64,000 nt of DNA from Lachnoclostridium sp. An76 (GTDB taxonomy: Bacteria > Bacillota > Clostridia > Lachnospirales > Lachnospiraceae). The translations under genes were made by a program, and so were the position numbers. The notes beneath the pieces were generated by a model that searched no databases, had not been told where the DNA came from, and worked only from the letters and a program-made list of their open reading frames with translations. Below, piece after piece: positions 15,936 to 25,091 of the stretch (positions are counted from its first letter, which is position 1; each line of letters opens with the position of its first letter). The stretch spans positions 1 to 64,000 of the forward strand of contig NZ_NFHL01000005.1 of assembly GCF_002161355.1 (NCBI RefSeq). Reading direction: 5' to 3'.

Positions 15936-17315
15936 TTACAACCCCAGCTTTTCTCTTACGATGTCGATCTGCTCTCCTCTGGGCGGCTCTGTCGCGTAGA
16001 GAGTCAGGACCGCGTCCTCATACCGCACATATACCATATTTTCTTCCCAGTCCCTGCGCATGACTTTCTCAGCATGCCATCTGTCGTAACCACTGTCTGC
16101 GTCTGTCTCAGTGATCCAGCCATACCCCTCCGGATCCCCGGACTCCAGCTCTTCCTTCCACACCAGATCCAGGATCCAGGGGACATCAGTCCGGTACACT
16201 GTGTAGGCAAGCCGCTGCCACCCCTGGTCCGCATCCGTCCCATCTCCACTGTCTTCCTCCGACGATGGCTCTCCGTATTCCACTGCCCCGCTCATCATAG
16301 TCCCAAACACACTGGACAGCTCGCTGTAATGAGCCAGTGTGACCGCCTCTTCTGTCTGCGTATAATCTGTCAGCACAAGAGGCAGTTTCTCCTCATCTGG
16401 CAGGATAATTTTTCCATCAGTCTCCACTTTTACCAGCCCTGTTTCCTGACCGATACCCTGGATGAAAATGATCCCCATGCCGATAACCCAGATGACACCG
16501 ATCCCCACTCCCGCCGCCAGCTGCAGCGCCCAGTTCTCCCTGCGCGCCGGACGGTAAAACCCGATCCCAAGCAGCACTGCAGCAGTGATCCCCAGAAAGA
16601 TCCAAAGCGTGACCGCAGAACCTCCGCCGCCTGCTTTCCCCCAGACCACAGTCAATTCGATCAGGATGATCGCCGCCATAGCGTACCAGACATACTTTTC
16701 CCTGCTCTTTCCATAGGATGGGTGTTCTCCTGCCCTGACTTTTTTCCCTGCTTTTATACACCACACAGCCAGAACGATACACTGTAATATTTCACATGCG
16801 AACAAAACTGCCAGGGTAAGCCCCGGGAGCAGGAGCATATTAGAGAACAGTATTAAAACAGCATCAACTCCAGAAAGCTGTACAGCGGACATTCCCAAAA
16901 TGAACACACCTGTCAGCACACTCATAAGACAGCGCTTCCACTCTGCCTTTCGGATATTTTTGAACCGTTCCTCTTCTGTCACGATGGGAATGGCATCCTC
17001 TGCAATCTTTCGGAAGATGCAGAACCTTCTCCTGGAGTCCACAAACTCCCATCCCGCTGCCCTGCAGTATTCTGCATACTCCTCGGCATCTGCTCCGGGC
17101 TTTACATCCATTTCGCTGCCCTTTAGAAATACTTCCACCGCGTATTCTATATCCCGGCTTTCTCCTTTTTCAAACTCCAGCCAGAGTTTCCATTCCTTCA
17201 GATGCCATCCCTTTAACGACATTTCGTGCAGATACTGTGCGAATGCATCCGCTTCAATATAGCGGTAATATCTGAACACACGCCTGAAACGCGCCTGATC
17301 TTCCACCTTCGCCAT
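15936..17315 (-). CDS. DUF2812 membrane protein
   Basis: A 459-residue protein. The N-terminal 130 residues are a DUF2812 domain (FRYYRYIEADAFAQYLHEMS, then GWHLKEWKLW and YCRAAGWEFVDSRRRFCIF). Four to five hydrophobic helices follow at about 140-290, then a 165-residue acidic extracytoplasmic part. DUF2812 genes are habitually paired with PadR repressors and are thought to be envelope-stress proteins, but no activity is known. ATG 17315 has AAAGGGGG upstream. Confidence 0.8.
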   Translation of the reverse strand: MAKVEDQARFRRVFRYYRYIEADAFAQYLHEMSLKGWHLKEWKLWLEFEKGESRDIEYAVEVFLKGSEMDVKPGADAEEYAEYCRAAGWEFVDSRRRFCIFRKIAEDAIPIVTEEERFKNIRKAEWKRCLMSVLTGVFILGMSAVQLSGVDAVLILFSNMLLLPGLTLAVLFACEILQCIVLAVWCIKAGKKVRAGEHPSYGKSREKYVWYAMAAIILIELTVVWGKAGGGGSAVTLWIFLGITAAVLLGIGFYRPARRENWALQLAAGVGIGVIWVIGMGIIFIQGIGQETGLVKVETDGKIILPDEEKLPLVLTDYTQTEEAVTLAHYSELSSVFGTMMSGAVEYGEPSSEEDSGDGTDADQGWQRLAYTVYRTDVPWILDLVWKEELESGDPEGYGWITETDADSGYDRWHAEKVMRRDWEENMVYVRYEDAVLTLYATEPPRGEQIDIVREKLGL

Positions 17316-17341
17316 AGAGTCCGCCCCCTTTCCTTACAATT

Positions 17342-17395
17342 ATCGAGTATCGATATTTCTACTTTTAGAATAATATCGACACTCGATATTGTCAA
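17342..17395 (-). promoter_or_regulatory. Promoter with paired PadR-type operators
   Basis: Minus strand TTGACA (17390-17395), 17-bp spacer, TATTCT (17367-17372). Two copies of ATCGA-N3-TCGAT (17342-17354 and 17375-17387) lie 33 bp apart, one in the spacer and one at the start of the transcript. Assignment to the PadR protein of the operon is inferred from position. Confidence 0.75.
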
Positions 17396-17466
17396 GTAAA
17401 AACAGCCGGCTCTTTCTTTTTTATGTGCTCTTTTATACGTTTCTGATCATTCCGATAAGTTTCTTC

Positions 17467-18417
17467 TTATAAGTTGATGCAGTCCTCTAAGGTCAACTGT
17501 GTCTCCCTCAGCGTCTTCATCTTCCGCTCTGTGATCCTGTCGCCCGGTTCCGGCTTCCCGCACAGAAACGGGGAATCCACATCATAAGCACGGACAGTCT
17601 CCCGCACCCGATCTTCAGAATCATTGGCATAACAATATCTGCATCCGTTCCGGCAGGTATGATAACTGCCTGTTTCCACGCTCTCCACACATCCGCACTC
17701 CGGTCGCTGTCCGCGGTCCCTTCCGCCCCGCAGCCGGCATCCCAGCAGATGCCCGATATATGCTCTGTCAATACATGCCCCGTGGACGATCCCGTATTCC
17801 GACAGGTCGATCTTCTCCGCACATGTCTGGATTTCCATCCCATATCTGCCTGCGATCCGGGCGAAACTCTGCGCGAGCCGGCGCATCTTCCCCTCTGTCA
17901 GCTCCCTGATCCCGTACCCCTTCATATTCCGTTTCGTCTTATCATAATCATCAAGAAAACTGATCACCACTCTCTGCGTTTTCCCCGCAAGAGCTTCTGC
18001 GATCTGCGTGAACGCTTTCACATGGTAGTCCAGGGTATACCGGTCAGAAAGAAAGACCGGATCATAGCGCCAGACCATTCTCTCTTTTCCGATCCTGTCC
18101 GCCAGCTCCCTGAATGCAGGAATGAGCACTTTCTTCTTATCCGGCAGTCCCGGCTCGATCCCCCTCCCATATCCGGTCAGGGTAAACTGAAAATAATACA
18201 TATAACTGCTGAATTCATCCAGATAAGGGAACATGGGCACCGGGTTCTTCGTCCAGAACACAATACAGTCGATCACTTCAGGGGAAAGATTTATCCTGCT
18301 CACCTGATGATGATCCATGGGATTCCGCACACAGAGAAAGCCTGCCCGGAAACGCCGGACAAGCCATTCGCTGTAATAATTCGGTATATCCGTACGTCTG
18401 CTCACACTCAGTATCAT
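17467..18417 (-). CDS. DUF1848 family protein
   Basis: A 316-residue member of DUF1848. It opens with MILSVSRRTDIPNYYSEW and has the conserved FWTKNP and WRYDPVF stretches. Near the C-terminus sits a cysteine cluster (CGC, then CRNGCRYCYAN) that probably binds a metal or Fe-S cluster; the TIM-barrel-like fold and the cluster recall radical SAM enzymes, but the CxxxCxxC order near the N-terminus is absent. ATG 18417 has GGAGTG upstream and lies just inside the end of the thioesterase gene. Function unknown. Confidence 0.85.
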   Translation of the reverse strand: MILSVSRRTDIPNYYSEWLVRRFRAGFLCVRNPMDHHQVSRINLSPEVIDCIVFWTKNPVPMFPYLDEFSSYMYYFQFTLTGYGRGIEPGLPDKKKVLIPAFRELADRIGKERMVWRYDPVFLSDRYTLDYHVKAFTQIAEALAGKTQRVVISFLDDYDKTKRNMKGYGIRELTEGKMRRLAQSFARIAGRYGMEIQTCAEKIDLSEYGIVHGACIDRAYIGHLLGCRLRGGRDRGQRPECGCVESVETGSYHTCRNGCRYCYANDSEDRVRETVRAYDVDSPFLCGKPEPGDRITERKMKTLRETQLTLEDCINL

Positions 18418-18437
18418 AAGGATCACTCCAATCCATT

Positions 18438-18857
18438 TCACACCTGTTCCAGTGTATTCCGCATAACCTCTGTAAATTCTTTCATTTCTTTATCCATCAA
18501 TACCGGTCTTCCGTCCTTTCTCAGGAAACAGTGTGTCGTCGTCCCACAGGCGCTGAGCACGCCGCCCTCCGACAGATTATAAATATCATATCTGAGGGTA
18601 AACTTCACCCTTCCCGCTTCCTGGAGCCTGACGGTGATCTTTACCTCATCGTCAAATTTTACACTCTTCTTGTATTCACAGTCCACATGGAGCACCGGGC
18701 TGATATACCCCATCTCTTCAAAGCGGCGGTACGGATAACCGATCTGGTTCAGCGTATCTACACGGGCCTCTTCCATCCAACGGATATAATTTGAATGATG
18801 GATGACACCCATTTGATCTGTCTCATAGTATTTTGCTGTTTTTGTGTAAGGTTTCAT
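18438..18857 (-). CDS. YbgC/FadM-like acyl-CoA thioesterase (hot-dog fold)
   Basis: A 139-residue 4-hydroxybenzoyl-CoA-thioesterase-type protein. The catalytic segment YETDQMGVIHHSNYIRWMEE at residues 11-30 carries the conserved Asp and HHSNY. It would hydrolyse acyl-CoA or acyl-ACP thioesters in the cytosol. GAGGAGG lies 9 nt before ATG 18857. The DUF1848 start sits 21 bp past its stop, so the two are probably cotranscribed, although no functional link is known. Confidence 0.88.
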   Translation of the reverse strand: MKPYTKTAKYYETDQMGVIHHSNYIRWMEEARVDTLNQIGYPYRRFEEMGYISPVLHVDCEYKKSVKFDDEVKITVRLQEAGRVKFTLRYDIYNLSEGGVLSACGTTTHCFLRKDGRPVLMDKEMKEFTEVMRNTLEQV

Positions 18858-18899
18858 CAAAATAATCCTCCTCGCCAGAATTTTCTGACAGCTCTCCCC

Positions 18900-18939
18900 A
18901 AAGGGGTCAGACCCCTGTTAACAGGGGTCTGACCCCTTT
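18900..18939. repeat. Perfect 40-bp palindrome (GGGGTCAGACCCC), copy 2
   Basis: A gap-free palindrome whose 20-bp arms meet at 18919/18920. It contains the same 13-bp core as copy 1 at 15291-15324. It lies between the end of radA (18962) and the thioesterase gene, so besides being a dispersed repeat it can act as the terminator of radA; the core is followed on the minus strand by GGGGAG rather than a T-run. Confidence 0.85.
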
Positions 18940-18961
18940 TGCCGAAATTGTTGCAATTGTA

Positions 18962-20338
18962 TCAAATTGTATTAACCGCATCACTGATGGTCTTAACTCC
19001 CACCAGCTTGATCCCGCTGATCCCCCGCACCATCTTGAGGGATACTTCCGGCAGGATGCATGTTTCAAAGCCAAGCTTCTTTGCTTCTGCCACCCGCTGC
19101 TCCGGCATATTGACCGCGCGGACTTCCCCGCTTAACCCTACTTCCCCGAAAACGATTGTTTTCTCATCAATGGGGCGGTTGCGGTAACTGGATACCAGCG
19201 CCATCACGATCCCCAGGTCGATTGCCGGCTCGTTCATGCGGATCCCGCCCGCGATGTTCACGTAGGCGTCAGAGTTTCCCAGCGCCATGCCCAGCCGTTT
19301 CTCCAATACTGCCATGAGCAGGTTCACCCGGTTATAGTCCGTACCCGCAGCCGTCCTCCTCGGCATCCCGAAATTGCTGTGGCACACAAGTGCCTGGATC
19401 TCGATCAGGATCGGGCGGGTTCCTTCCATGGAGCACGCCACCACAGAACCGGAAGCGTTTTCCGGTCTGCCGCTGAGCATGTATTCGGAAGGATTTTCCA
19501 CTTCCTCAAGGCCGGTCTGGCGCATTTCAAACACCCCGATCTCATTGGTGGACCCAAAGCGGTTTTTCACAGCCCGCAGGATCCGGTAAGAGGCATGACG
19601 GTCCCCCTCAAAATACAGCACTGTATCTACCATATGCTCCAGCACTCTCGGTCCTGCCACTGTCCCTTCTTTTGTCACATGTCCTACGATAAATATCGGA
19701 ATACACAAACCTTTTGCAAGCTGCATGAAAATATTGGTGGACTCCCGCACCTGTGACACGCTCCCCGGAGCGGAAGATACTTCCTCGCTGAACATTGTCT
19801 GTATCGAGTCAATGATCACCAGCTCTGGTTTTTCCTTTTCGATCACGCCCCGGATCGTCTCCAGGTTCGTCTCGCACAGGAGATACAGCCCGGATGCGAA
19901 TGCCCCCATACGGTTCGCCCGCAGCTTGATCTGCGCCTGGGATTCCTCGCCGGAAATATACAATACTTTTTTCTTATCAGCCAGCCGCTGGCATACCTGC
20001 AGCAGAAGCGTGGACTTCCCGATGCCCGGATCGCCTCCCACCAGGACGAGAGATCCTGGCACGATCCCGCCTCCAAGCACCCGGTCGAGTTCCCGGATGC
20101 CTGTCCGGATCCGCACATCGTCATCCGCGGTCACATCATTCAGGGGGATCACCTTTGCCTCCCGGACGGATTCCCTGACACTCCTGGAGGTCACTGTACT
20201 TCCTTTTGTTATGCCGCTGCTGACTCTTTCTTCTACAAATGTATTCCACTCTCCGCACGCCGGGCACTGCCCCAGCCATTTCGATTCTTCATGCCCGCAG
20301 TTCTGGCAGAAGAACACACTTTTCTTTCCTTTTGCCAT
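18962..20338 (-). CDS. radA: DNA repair protein RadA/Sms
   Basis: A 458-residue RadA. It has an N-terminal four-cysteine zinc finger (C11, C14, C25, C28), Walker A GDPGIGKST near residue 97, the RadA-specific KNRFGSTNE near 258, and a C-terminal Lon-protease-like domain ending SDAVNTI. RadA is a hexameric branch-migration helicase that processes recombination intermediates. AAAGGATGGAGA precedes ATG 20338. It follows clpC and a small conserved protein on the same strand, as in many Clostridia. Confidence 0.97.
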   Translation of the reverse strand: MAKGKKSVFFCQNCGHEESKWLGQCPACGEWNTFVEERVSSGITKGSTVTSRSVRESVREAKVIPLNDVTADDDVRIRTGIRELDRVLGGGIVPGSLVLVGGDPGIGKSTLLLQVCQRLADKKKVLYISGEESQAQIKLRANRMGAFASGLYLLCETNLETIRGVIEKEKPELVIIDSIQTMFSEEVSSAPGSVSQVRESTNIFMQLAKGLCIPIFIVGHVTKEGTVAGPRVLEHMVDTVLYFEGDRHASYRILRAVKNRFGSTNEIGVFEMRQTGLEEVENPSEYMLSGRPENASGSVVACSMEGTRPILIEIQALVCHSNFGMPRRTAAGTDYNRVNLLMAVLEKRLGMALGNSDAYVNIAGGIRMNEPAIDLGIVMALVSSYRNRPIDEKTIVFGEVGLSGEVRAVNMPEQRVAEAKKLGFETCILPEVSLKMVRGISGIKLVGVKTISDAVNTI

Positions 20339-20471
20339 TCTCCATCCTTTCCGTCATACAAAGCCTGTATATCCGCCCGGCCCGCTGCAAGCAACGGGGT
20401 ATCCGCTCCTGGTTTCTTTTTTCAGAACCCTGCAAACAGCAGAGTATTACACCTGTAAGCGAATAAAAATC

Positions 20472-20494
20472 GGGGCGGATGCACCATCCGCCCC
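20472..20494 (-). terminator. Intrinsic terminator after the 137-residue protein gene
   Basis: GGGGCGGATG (20472-20481) pairs with CATCCGCCCC (20485-20494) with a 3-nt loop. Read on the minus strand it is followed by GATTTTTATTC. It lies 64 bp past the stop at 20558 and upstream of radA. Confidence 0.8.
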
Positions 20495-20557
20495 TGCCTG
20501 GCCTGTCAGCCTGACATATCTTTTTCAACACCCGTCCGGCTCACTGCAGGCATATTC

Positions 20558-20971
20558 TCAACATTTCACTACCTTTACCTGAACATTCTGATCCGCTGCA
20601 AGCTCCACGCTCACGCTGAGCTTTCCGCTCAGGTTTGTACTCATCTTTCCTGCGGATTCCCCGCCGATTAACACCTCATACTCACTCTCCGGCTCAAGTT
20701 CCAGCGTAAACTGTACATCTCCGCCTGCTGAAACAGTAAATCCGATCTCTTCCCCGGTCTCCCGGAAATTCTCGACCGCGCTTCCCGGAACGGATTCATA
20801 TACAAACATCCCGTTCTTTTCCAGCTTCGTGATCTCTGCAAATGTCTTCACTTTATAGATATCGCCCTCAAACTCAAAATTATCTTTCTTTGTTTTTGCC
20901 GCGAGCGTATAATCACCAAAACTAAGTGTCCCGTCATTTTCTGCACGCAATAATTCTTTCACTGCTGCCAT
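20558..20971 (-). CDS. Small conserved protein of unknown function
   Basis: A 137-residue acidic protein with no membrane segment or signal peptide. The sequence divides into an N-terminal half (VKELLRAENDGTLSFGDY, FEGDIYKVKTFAEITKLEKN) and a beta-rich C-terminal half (FTLELEPESEYEVLIGGES). I recognise it as a protein widespread in Lachnospiraceae, sometimes misleadingly labelled endosialidase, but know of no tested role. AGGAGG lies 9 nt before ATG 20971, and it has its own terminator, so it may be expressed separately from radA. Confidence 0.75.
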   Translation of the reverse strand: MAAVKELLRAENDGTLSFGDYTLAAKTKKDNFEFEGDIYKVKTFAEITKLEKNGMFVYESVPGSAVENFRETGEEIGFTVSAGGDVQFTLELEPESEYEVLIGGESAGKMSTNLSGKLSVSVELAADQNVQVKVVKC

Positions 20972-21138
20972 TTCATTTTTCCTCCTAAGTATTTCAGTAA
21001 ATTTCTGCTATCGATATTATAATATAAAGCCCTTGTTTTTTCTACCGAAATATCTGTGAAAATCATACTGGAAAATCATCGGGGAGAGATTGCGGTTCAC
21101 ACCTGACCGCTGTCCGCCCCCTTTGTCTGAAATGATCT

Positions 21139-23577
21139 TCAATCTTTCCGTACGATAAAACGGATCTCTTTTTTCACGCTTCCCGCTTCCACATGGTCTC
21201 CCGGTTTGACTTCTCCATTCAATATCGCCTCCGCCAGCTTATCCTCCAGCTCTGTCTGGAGCGCCCTGCGCAGAGGCCTTGCCCCGTATTTCGCGTCCGT
21301 GCCCTTCTCGACGATCAGAGCCTTTGCAGATTCTCTTAATGTAAGCCGGATATCCATCTGCTCCTCCAGCCTCTTTGCAAGGTCACGGCACATGAGCGTT
21401 ACGATCTTCTTCATATGTGTCTTATCCAAAGCGTGGAACACGATGATCTCATCGATTCTGTTCAAAAACTCCGGACGGAAGATCATCTTCACCTCATCCA
21501 TGACATTCTGTTTCATCCTCTTGTAATCGTCTGCCGGGTCCTCCTTCACCGCAAAGCCAAGCTTCTTTGGATCTACGATCGCCTTTGCCCCCGCATTTGA
21601 TGTCATGATGATCACAGTGTTGGAAAAATCGACTTTCCGCCCCTGGGAGTCCGTGATATGCCCGTCGTCCAGTACCTGAAGAAGGATATTAAACACATCC
21701 GGATGCGCCTTCTCGATCTCATCAAAAAGAACGACCGAATACGGATGGGTCCTCACCTGGTCGCTGAGCTGACCGCCTTCCTCATGTCCCACATATCCCG
21801 GAGGGGAACCGATCATCTTTGCCACAGAGTGTTTCTCCATATATTCTGACATATCAACGCGGATCATGGATCCTTCACTTCCGAACAGCGCTTCTGCCAG
21901 AGCTTTGGACAGTTCGGTCTTGCCCACTCCCGTAGGTCCCAGGAACAGGAATGAACCGATCGGACGCCTCGGATCCTTCAGGCCCACGCGTCCTCTCCTG
22001 ACTGCCCGTGCCACCGCGCTGACCGCTTCTTCCTGTCCGACCACCCGCTTATGAAGGACACTCTCCAGCTTTTTCAGCCGGTCCGCATCGCTCTCCGCAA
22101 GCTTCTGCACAGGAACTTTTGTCCACGCGGAAACAACCTCAGCGATATCCTCCTCTGTCACTTCCGGCTTTGCAGACGCCGTCTTTTTCTGGAAGCGCTT
22201 TTTCACACCCGCCAGCTTTTCCTCTGCCTGCTCCTGCTCCTTCTGGATCAGAGAAGCCTCAGCAAAATCTCCCTTTCTGACAGCCTCTTCCTTCTGCGCC
22301 GCCAGCTCTTTCACCGTCTCTTCCAGAGCAGTCAGATTGTCCGGCACCTTATATCCCTTCAGGCTGACTCTGGAACACGCCTCATCCATGACGTCAATGG
22401 CTTTGTCCGGAAGATTGCGGTCCGTGATATATCTCTGTGACATCTGCACTGCCGCTTCCAGAGCTTTATCGCTGAGAGCCACCCTGTGATGGCTTTCATA
22501 TCTTCCTCTCAGTCCCCGCAGGATCTGTACACACTGCTCCTTCGATGGCTCCTCGACTGTCACCGGCTGGAAACGCCGTTCCAGCGCTGCGTCTTTCTCG
22601 ATATATTTTCGGTATTCTGTAATCGTAGTAGCCCCGATGAGCTGCATCTCGCCTCTTGCAAGAGACGGCTTGAGGATACTGGACGCGTCGATCGCCCCCT
22701 CCGCTCCCCCCGCGCCGATCATTGTATGGATCTCATCCAGGAACAGGATCATATTCCCGCTTGCCCTGACTTCCGAGATCAGCCCTTTCATCCTCTCTTC
22801 AAATTCTCCCCGGTACTTTGAGCCCGCGATCAGCCCCGGCAGGTCCAGGGTGTAGATCCGCTTATCTTTCATCTTTTCCGGGACAACTCCCGAGGCAAGC
22901 CTCTGTGCCAGCCCCTCTACGACCGCGGTCTTTCCCACGCCCGGCTCCCCGACCAGGCACGGATTATTCTTCGTCCTGCGGCTTAAAATCTGCATCAGGC
23001 GGTACATCTCCTCTTCTCTCCCGAGCACCGGGTCCAGCCTGCCCGCCTCTGCCTGAGCTGTCAAGTCCGTACAGTACTGTTCCACCATGGAACCCGCGCC
23101 TTTCTGTCCCTCCTGCATCTCATCCTGATATTCTTTGGCGTCTATCCCCGCTGCAGCCATGATATCCTGGAAAATCTTCTGAAGGTTAATATTTAATGTG
23201 ATCAAGATGCGCGCCGCTACACAGTCCACATCTCTGATAATGGACAGCAGCAGATGCTCTGTCCCCACATCCGTTGTATGCAACCTGTGCGCTTCCTTTA
23301 CACTGTTTTCCAGGATATAGCGGAAACGGGGGCTTTCCTCCGGCTTTCGCCCTTCAAAGGCATTCTCCGGAGGCACGATCAGTTCGTCCATAAGGCGGAG
23401 TACATCTTTTTCCTCCACTCCGTTCTGCGCCAGGATCTGACCGGCAACTCCTGAATACTCTGACCTCAGTCCCAGAAGGAGATGCTCTGTCCCGATATAC
23501 GGATGCTGCATCTCCTTTGCCTTTTTCGTGGCGTATCTGACCGCTCTTTCCGCCTGTTCTGTATATGAAATGTGCAT
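21139..23577 (-). CDS. clpC: ClpC-type AAA+ protease chaperone subunit
   Basis: An 812-residue Hsp100 ATPase. It has two N-terminal Clp repeats (residues 1-145), AAA-1 with Walker A GEPGVGKTA near 212, a UVR-like linker (RKGDFAEASLIQKEQEQAE near 435) that marks ClpC rather than ClpB, AAA-2 with GPTGVGKTE near 545, and a ClpB-D2 C-terminal domain. It would unfold substrates for ClpP. AGGAGG is 5 nt before ATG 23577. The usual partners ctsR, mcsA and mcsB are absent; a GntR gene lies upstream instead. Confidence 0.95.
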   Translation of the reverse strand: MHISYTEQAERAVRYATKKAKEMQHPYIGTEHLLLGLRSEYSGVAGQILAQNGVEEKDVLRLMDELIVPPENAFEGRKPEESPRFRYILENSVKEAHRLHTTDVGTEHLLLSIIRDVDCVAARILITLNINLQKIFQDIMAAAGIDAKEYQDEMQEGQKGAGSMVEQYCTDLTAQAEAGRLDPVLGREEEMYRLMQILSRRTKNNPCLVGEPGVGKTAVVEGLAQRLASGVVPEKMKDKRIYTLDLPGLIAGSKYRGEFEERMKGLISEVRASGNMILFLDEIHTMIGAGGAEGAIDASSILKPSLARGEMQLIGATTITEYRKYIEKDAALERRFQPVTVEEPSKEQCVQILRGLRGRYESHHRVALSDKALEAAVQMSQRYITDRNLPDKAIDVMDEACSRVSLKGYKVPDNLTALEETVKELAAQKEEAVRKGDFAEASLIQKEQEQAEEKLAGVKKRFQKKTASAKPEVTEEDIAEVVSAWTKVPVQKLAESDADRLKKLESVLHKRVVGQEEAVSAVARAVRRGRVGLKDPRRPIGSFLFLGPTGVGKTELSKALAEALFGSEGSMIRVDMSEYMEKHSVAKMIGSPPGYVGHEEGGQLSDQVRTHPYSVVLFDEIEKAHPDVFNILLQVLDDGHITDSQGRKVDFSNTVIIMTSNAGAKAIVDPKKLGFAVKEDPADDYKRMKQNVMDEVKMIFRPEFLNRIDEIIVFHALDKTHMKKIVTLMCRDLAKRLEEQMDIRLTLRESAKALIVEKGTDAKYGARPLRRALQTELEDKLAEAILNGEVKPGDHVEAGSVKKEIRFIVRKD

Positions 23578-23686
23578 ATGATCCTCCTGTCTCTCCGCCC
23601 GTGATCATTTATCAGGGCAGATCTTTCTTCCATTACAAATATACATTATATAAATACATTATAACTGTACTCTGTATAAATACGCT

Positions 23687-24070
23687 CTACCCTTCCATGC
23701 GCGCACTGTAATCATCAAATATCTCATCCACCAGGTCATGCACCTCCTGCCTGGAGATATTCTTACAGCACCCGCGGGCGAGCACGATCCGAAGCTCACG
23801 CCTCATCTCTTCCAACTGCTCCAGCTTATCGATGTCCAGGGCGATCACCGCGCCCCGCCGCTTATCCAGGCTGATATAGCCTTCCCTTTTCAGTACACTG
23901 TACGCCTTATTCACAGTGTGCATATTTACCCCGATCATGTCTGCTAGCTGGCGCACGGACGGGAGAGAATCCCCCTCATGGATCACAGAAGCCGCGATCC
24001 CCATAATGATCTGGTTGCACAGCTGGACGTAGATCGCCTCATCACTGTCAAAATCAATTTCTATGAGCAT
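23687..24070 (-). CDS. YtrA-subfamily GntR transcriptional regulator
   Basis: A 127-residue protein with a winged helix (LPSVRQLADMIGVNMHTVNKAY, given as the recognition region at about residues 36-57) and a short C-terminal helical tail. It lacks a ligand-binding domain. It is 109 bp upstream of clpC on the same strand with no ABC transporter beside it, which is unusual for this subfamily. A palindrome TGTGT-N3-ACACA (24092-24104) near its start is a candidate operator. Confidence 0.88.
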   Translation of the reverse strand: MLIEIDFDSDEAIYVQLCNQIIMGIAASVIHEGDSLPSVRQLADMIGVNMHTVNKAYSVLKREGYISLDKRRGAVIALDIDKLEQLEEMRRELRIVLARGCCKNISRQEVHDLVDEIFDDYSARMEG

Positions 24071-24091
24071 GGTACTTCATCCTTTCTGGAG

Positions 24092-24104
24092 TGTGTTATA
24101 CACA
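24092..24104. promoter_or_regulatory. Candidate GntR operator
   Basis: TGTGT-TAT-ACACA palindrome 22 bp upstream of the GntR start codon, in the expected leader or promoter. Binding is inferred from position only. Confidence 0.4.
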
Positions 24105-24136
24105 TAGTAGCACAATAATCCAAAACCTTCAAGCTT

Positions 24137-25080
24137 AAAAATCTGTATTTGCGGGGGAGCCTTCCTTGTGAATATAACGTTCGAAAACAGTGAAGCGTGT
24201 TTGTCGAAGACGTATTCAGCACGGGTGTGTGGGTGGCTTCGGCTCCGGGGCTCCGTGGCAGCAAAAACTAAGAAATCCGGGACTATGCTAAAGGCAGAAA
24301 GCAGCAGGGAGCAACTCGCCTTTGGCTCAGACAAGCCCCCTGCTGCTTTCAACGCATAGTTCCGGATTTCAAGTTTTTTCAAGCCCCTCCGCAGTCACCT
24401 CAGACACCCACACACCCGTGCTGAAAGGTTTTCGAAAAAGGCGCTTCGCTGTTTTCTGGTTTACTCAAGCCGGAAGGTCCCCAGCAAATGCAGCGTTTAA
24501 AAACAAAGAGAGAGGGGAACTTCTTCGACAAAAAGCAACCTTCTCCAACCAGCAGAAACATACCCCAAGGAAAACCTTTCCGCCAAAAGAAGCCCTCCCC
24601 CAGCTGGCAGAATTCTATAACAAGAGAGGCCTAGCTTGCTGGGCCAAATCGAACGGCTGACCCTCTCCCGGAAGTCCGCGTCACCTTCCGTCCGATAAAA
24701 ATTCCTGTTCCGCCGCTGAAGCTCCCCTTTCACCCACCTTTCGAAATCCTGCATTTGCCTGCGGGGACCTTCCGATCGGATGCGCGCAGAAAACCACCCC
24801 TTTGATGCACCTTTCGCGGCGGGCGGGGATATGGCGACGGTGACTTGGAGTAATCTGCCGGAAAGACTTAAAGGGAGGAAGCGTGGCGTTAATTGTCCGG
24901 CGGATGCCTGAGGCGGAGCCGAATCTTCCGCCGGACAATTGCTTTTAGCCATGCTTTCTCCCTTTTACGTCTTTCCCAGATTACGGAACCGGAACCTGAG
25001 CCATATCCCCGTCCGCCGCGAAAACGTCCTGCATCAAACCGACGGTTTTAGGACGTTTAACCAATCGGTCGGCTCCCCTA
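24137..25080. repeat. Gene-free cluster of three nested giant imperfect inverted repeats
   Basis: No believable gene lies here. Hairpin 1 (24143-24493) pairs 24143-24165 with 24472-24493, 24183-24197 with 24442-24456 (14 of 15), 24215-24235 with 24405-24425 (21 of 21), 24271-24288 with 24354-24371 (16 of 18) and 24297-24309 with 24338-24350 (13 of 13). Hairpin 3 (about 24760-25080) pairs 24814-24834 with 25001-25021 (20 of 21) and 24891-24904 with 24927-24940 (14 of 14). Hairpin 2 between them pairs only at its ends (24513-24523 with 24718-24728; 24478-24493 with 24749-24768). A terminus motif with GCAAATGCAG and GGGGACCTTCC recurs in alternating orientation at the joints. It could be clustered MITE-like elements or a structured RNA. 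Confidence 0.8.
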
Positions 25081-25091
25081 CAAATCCAGAT

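Noticed and set aside
24322..24952. ORFs of 112 and 151 codons in the inverted-repeat cluster
   Set aside because: They lie across both arms of the palindromes, lack ribosome sites and resemble no protein family.
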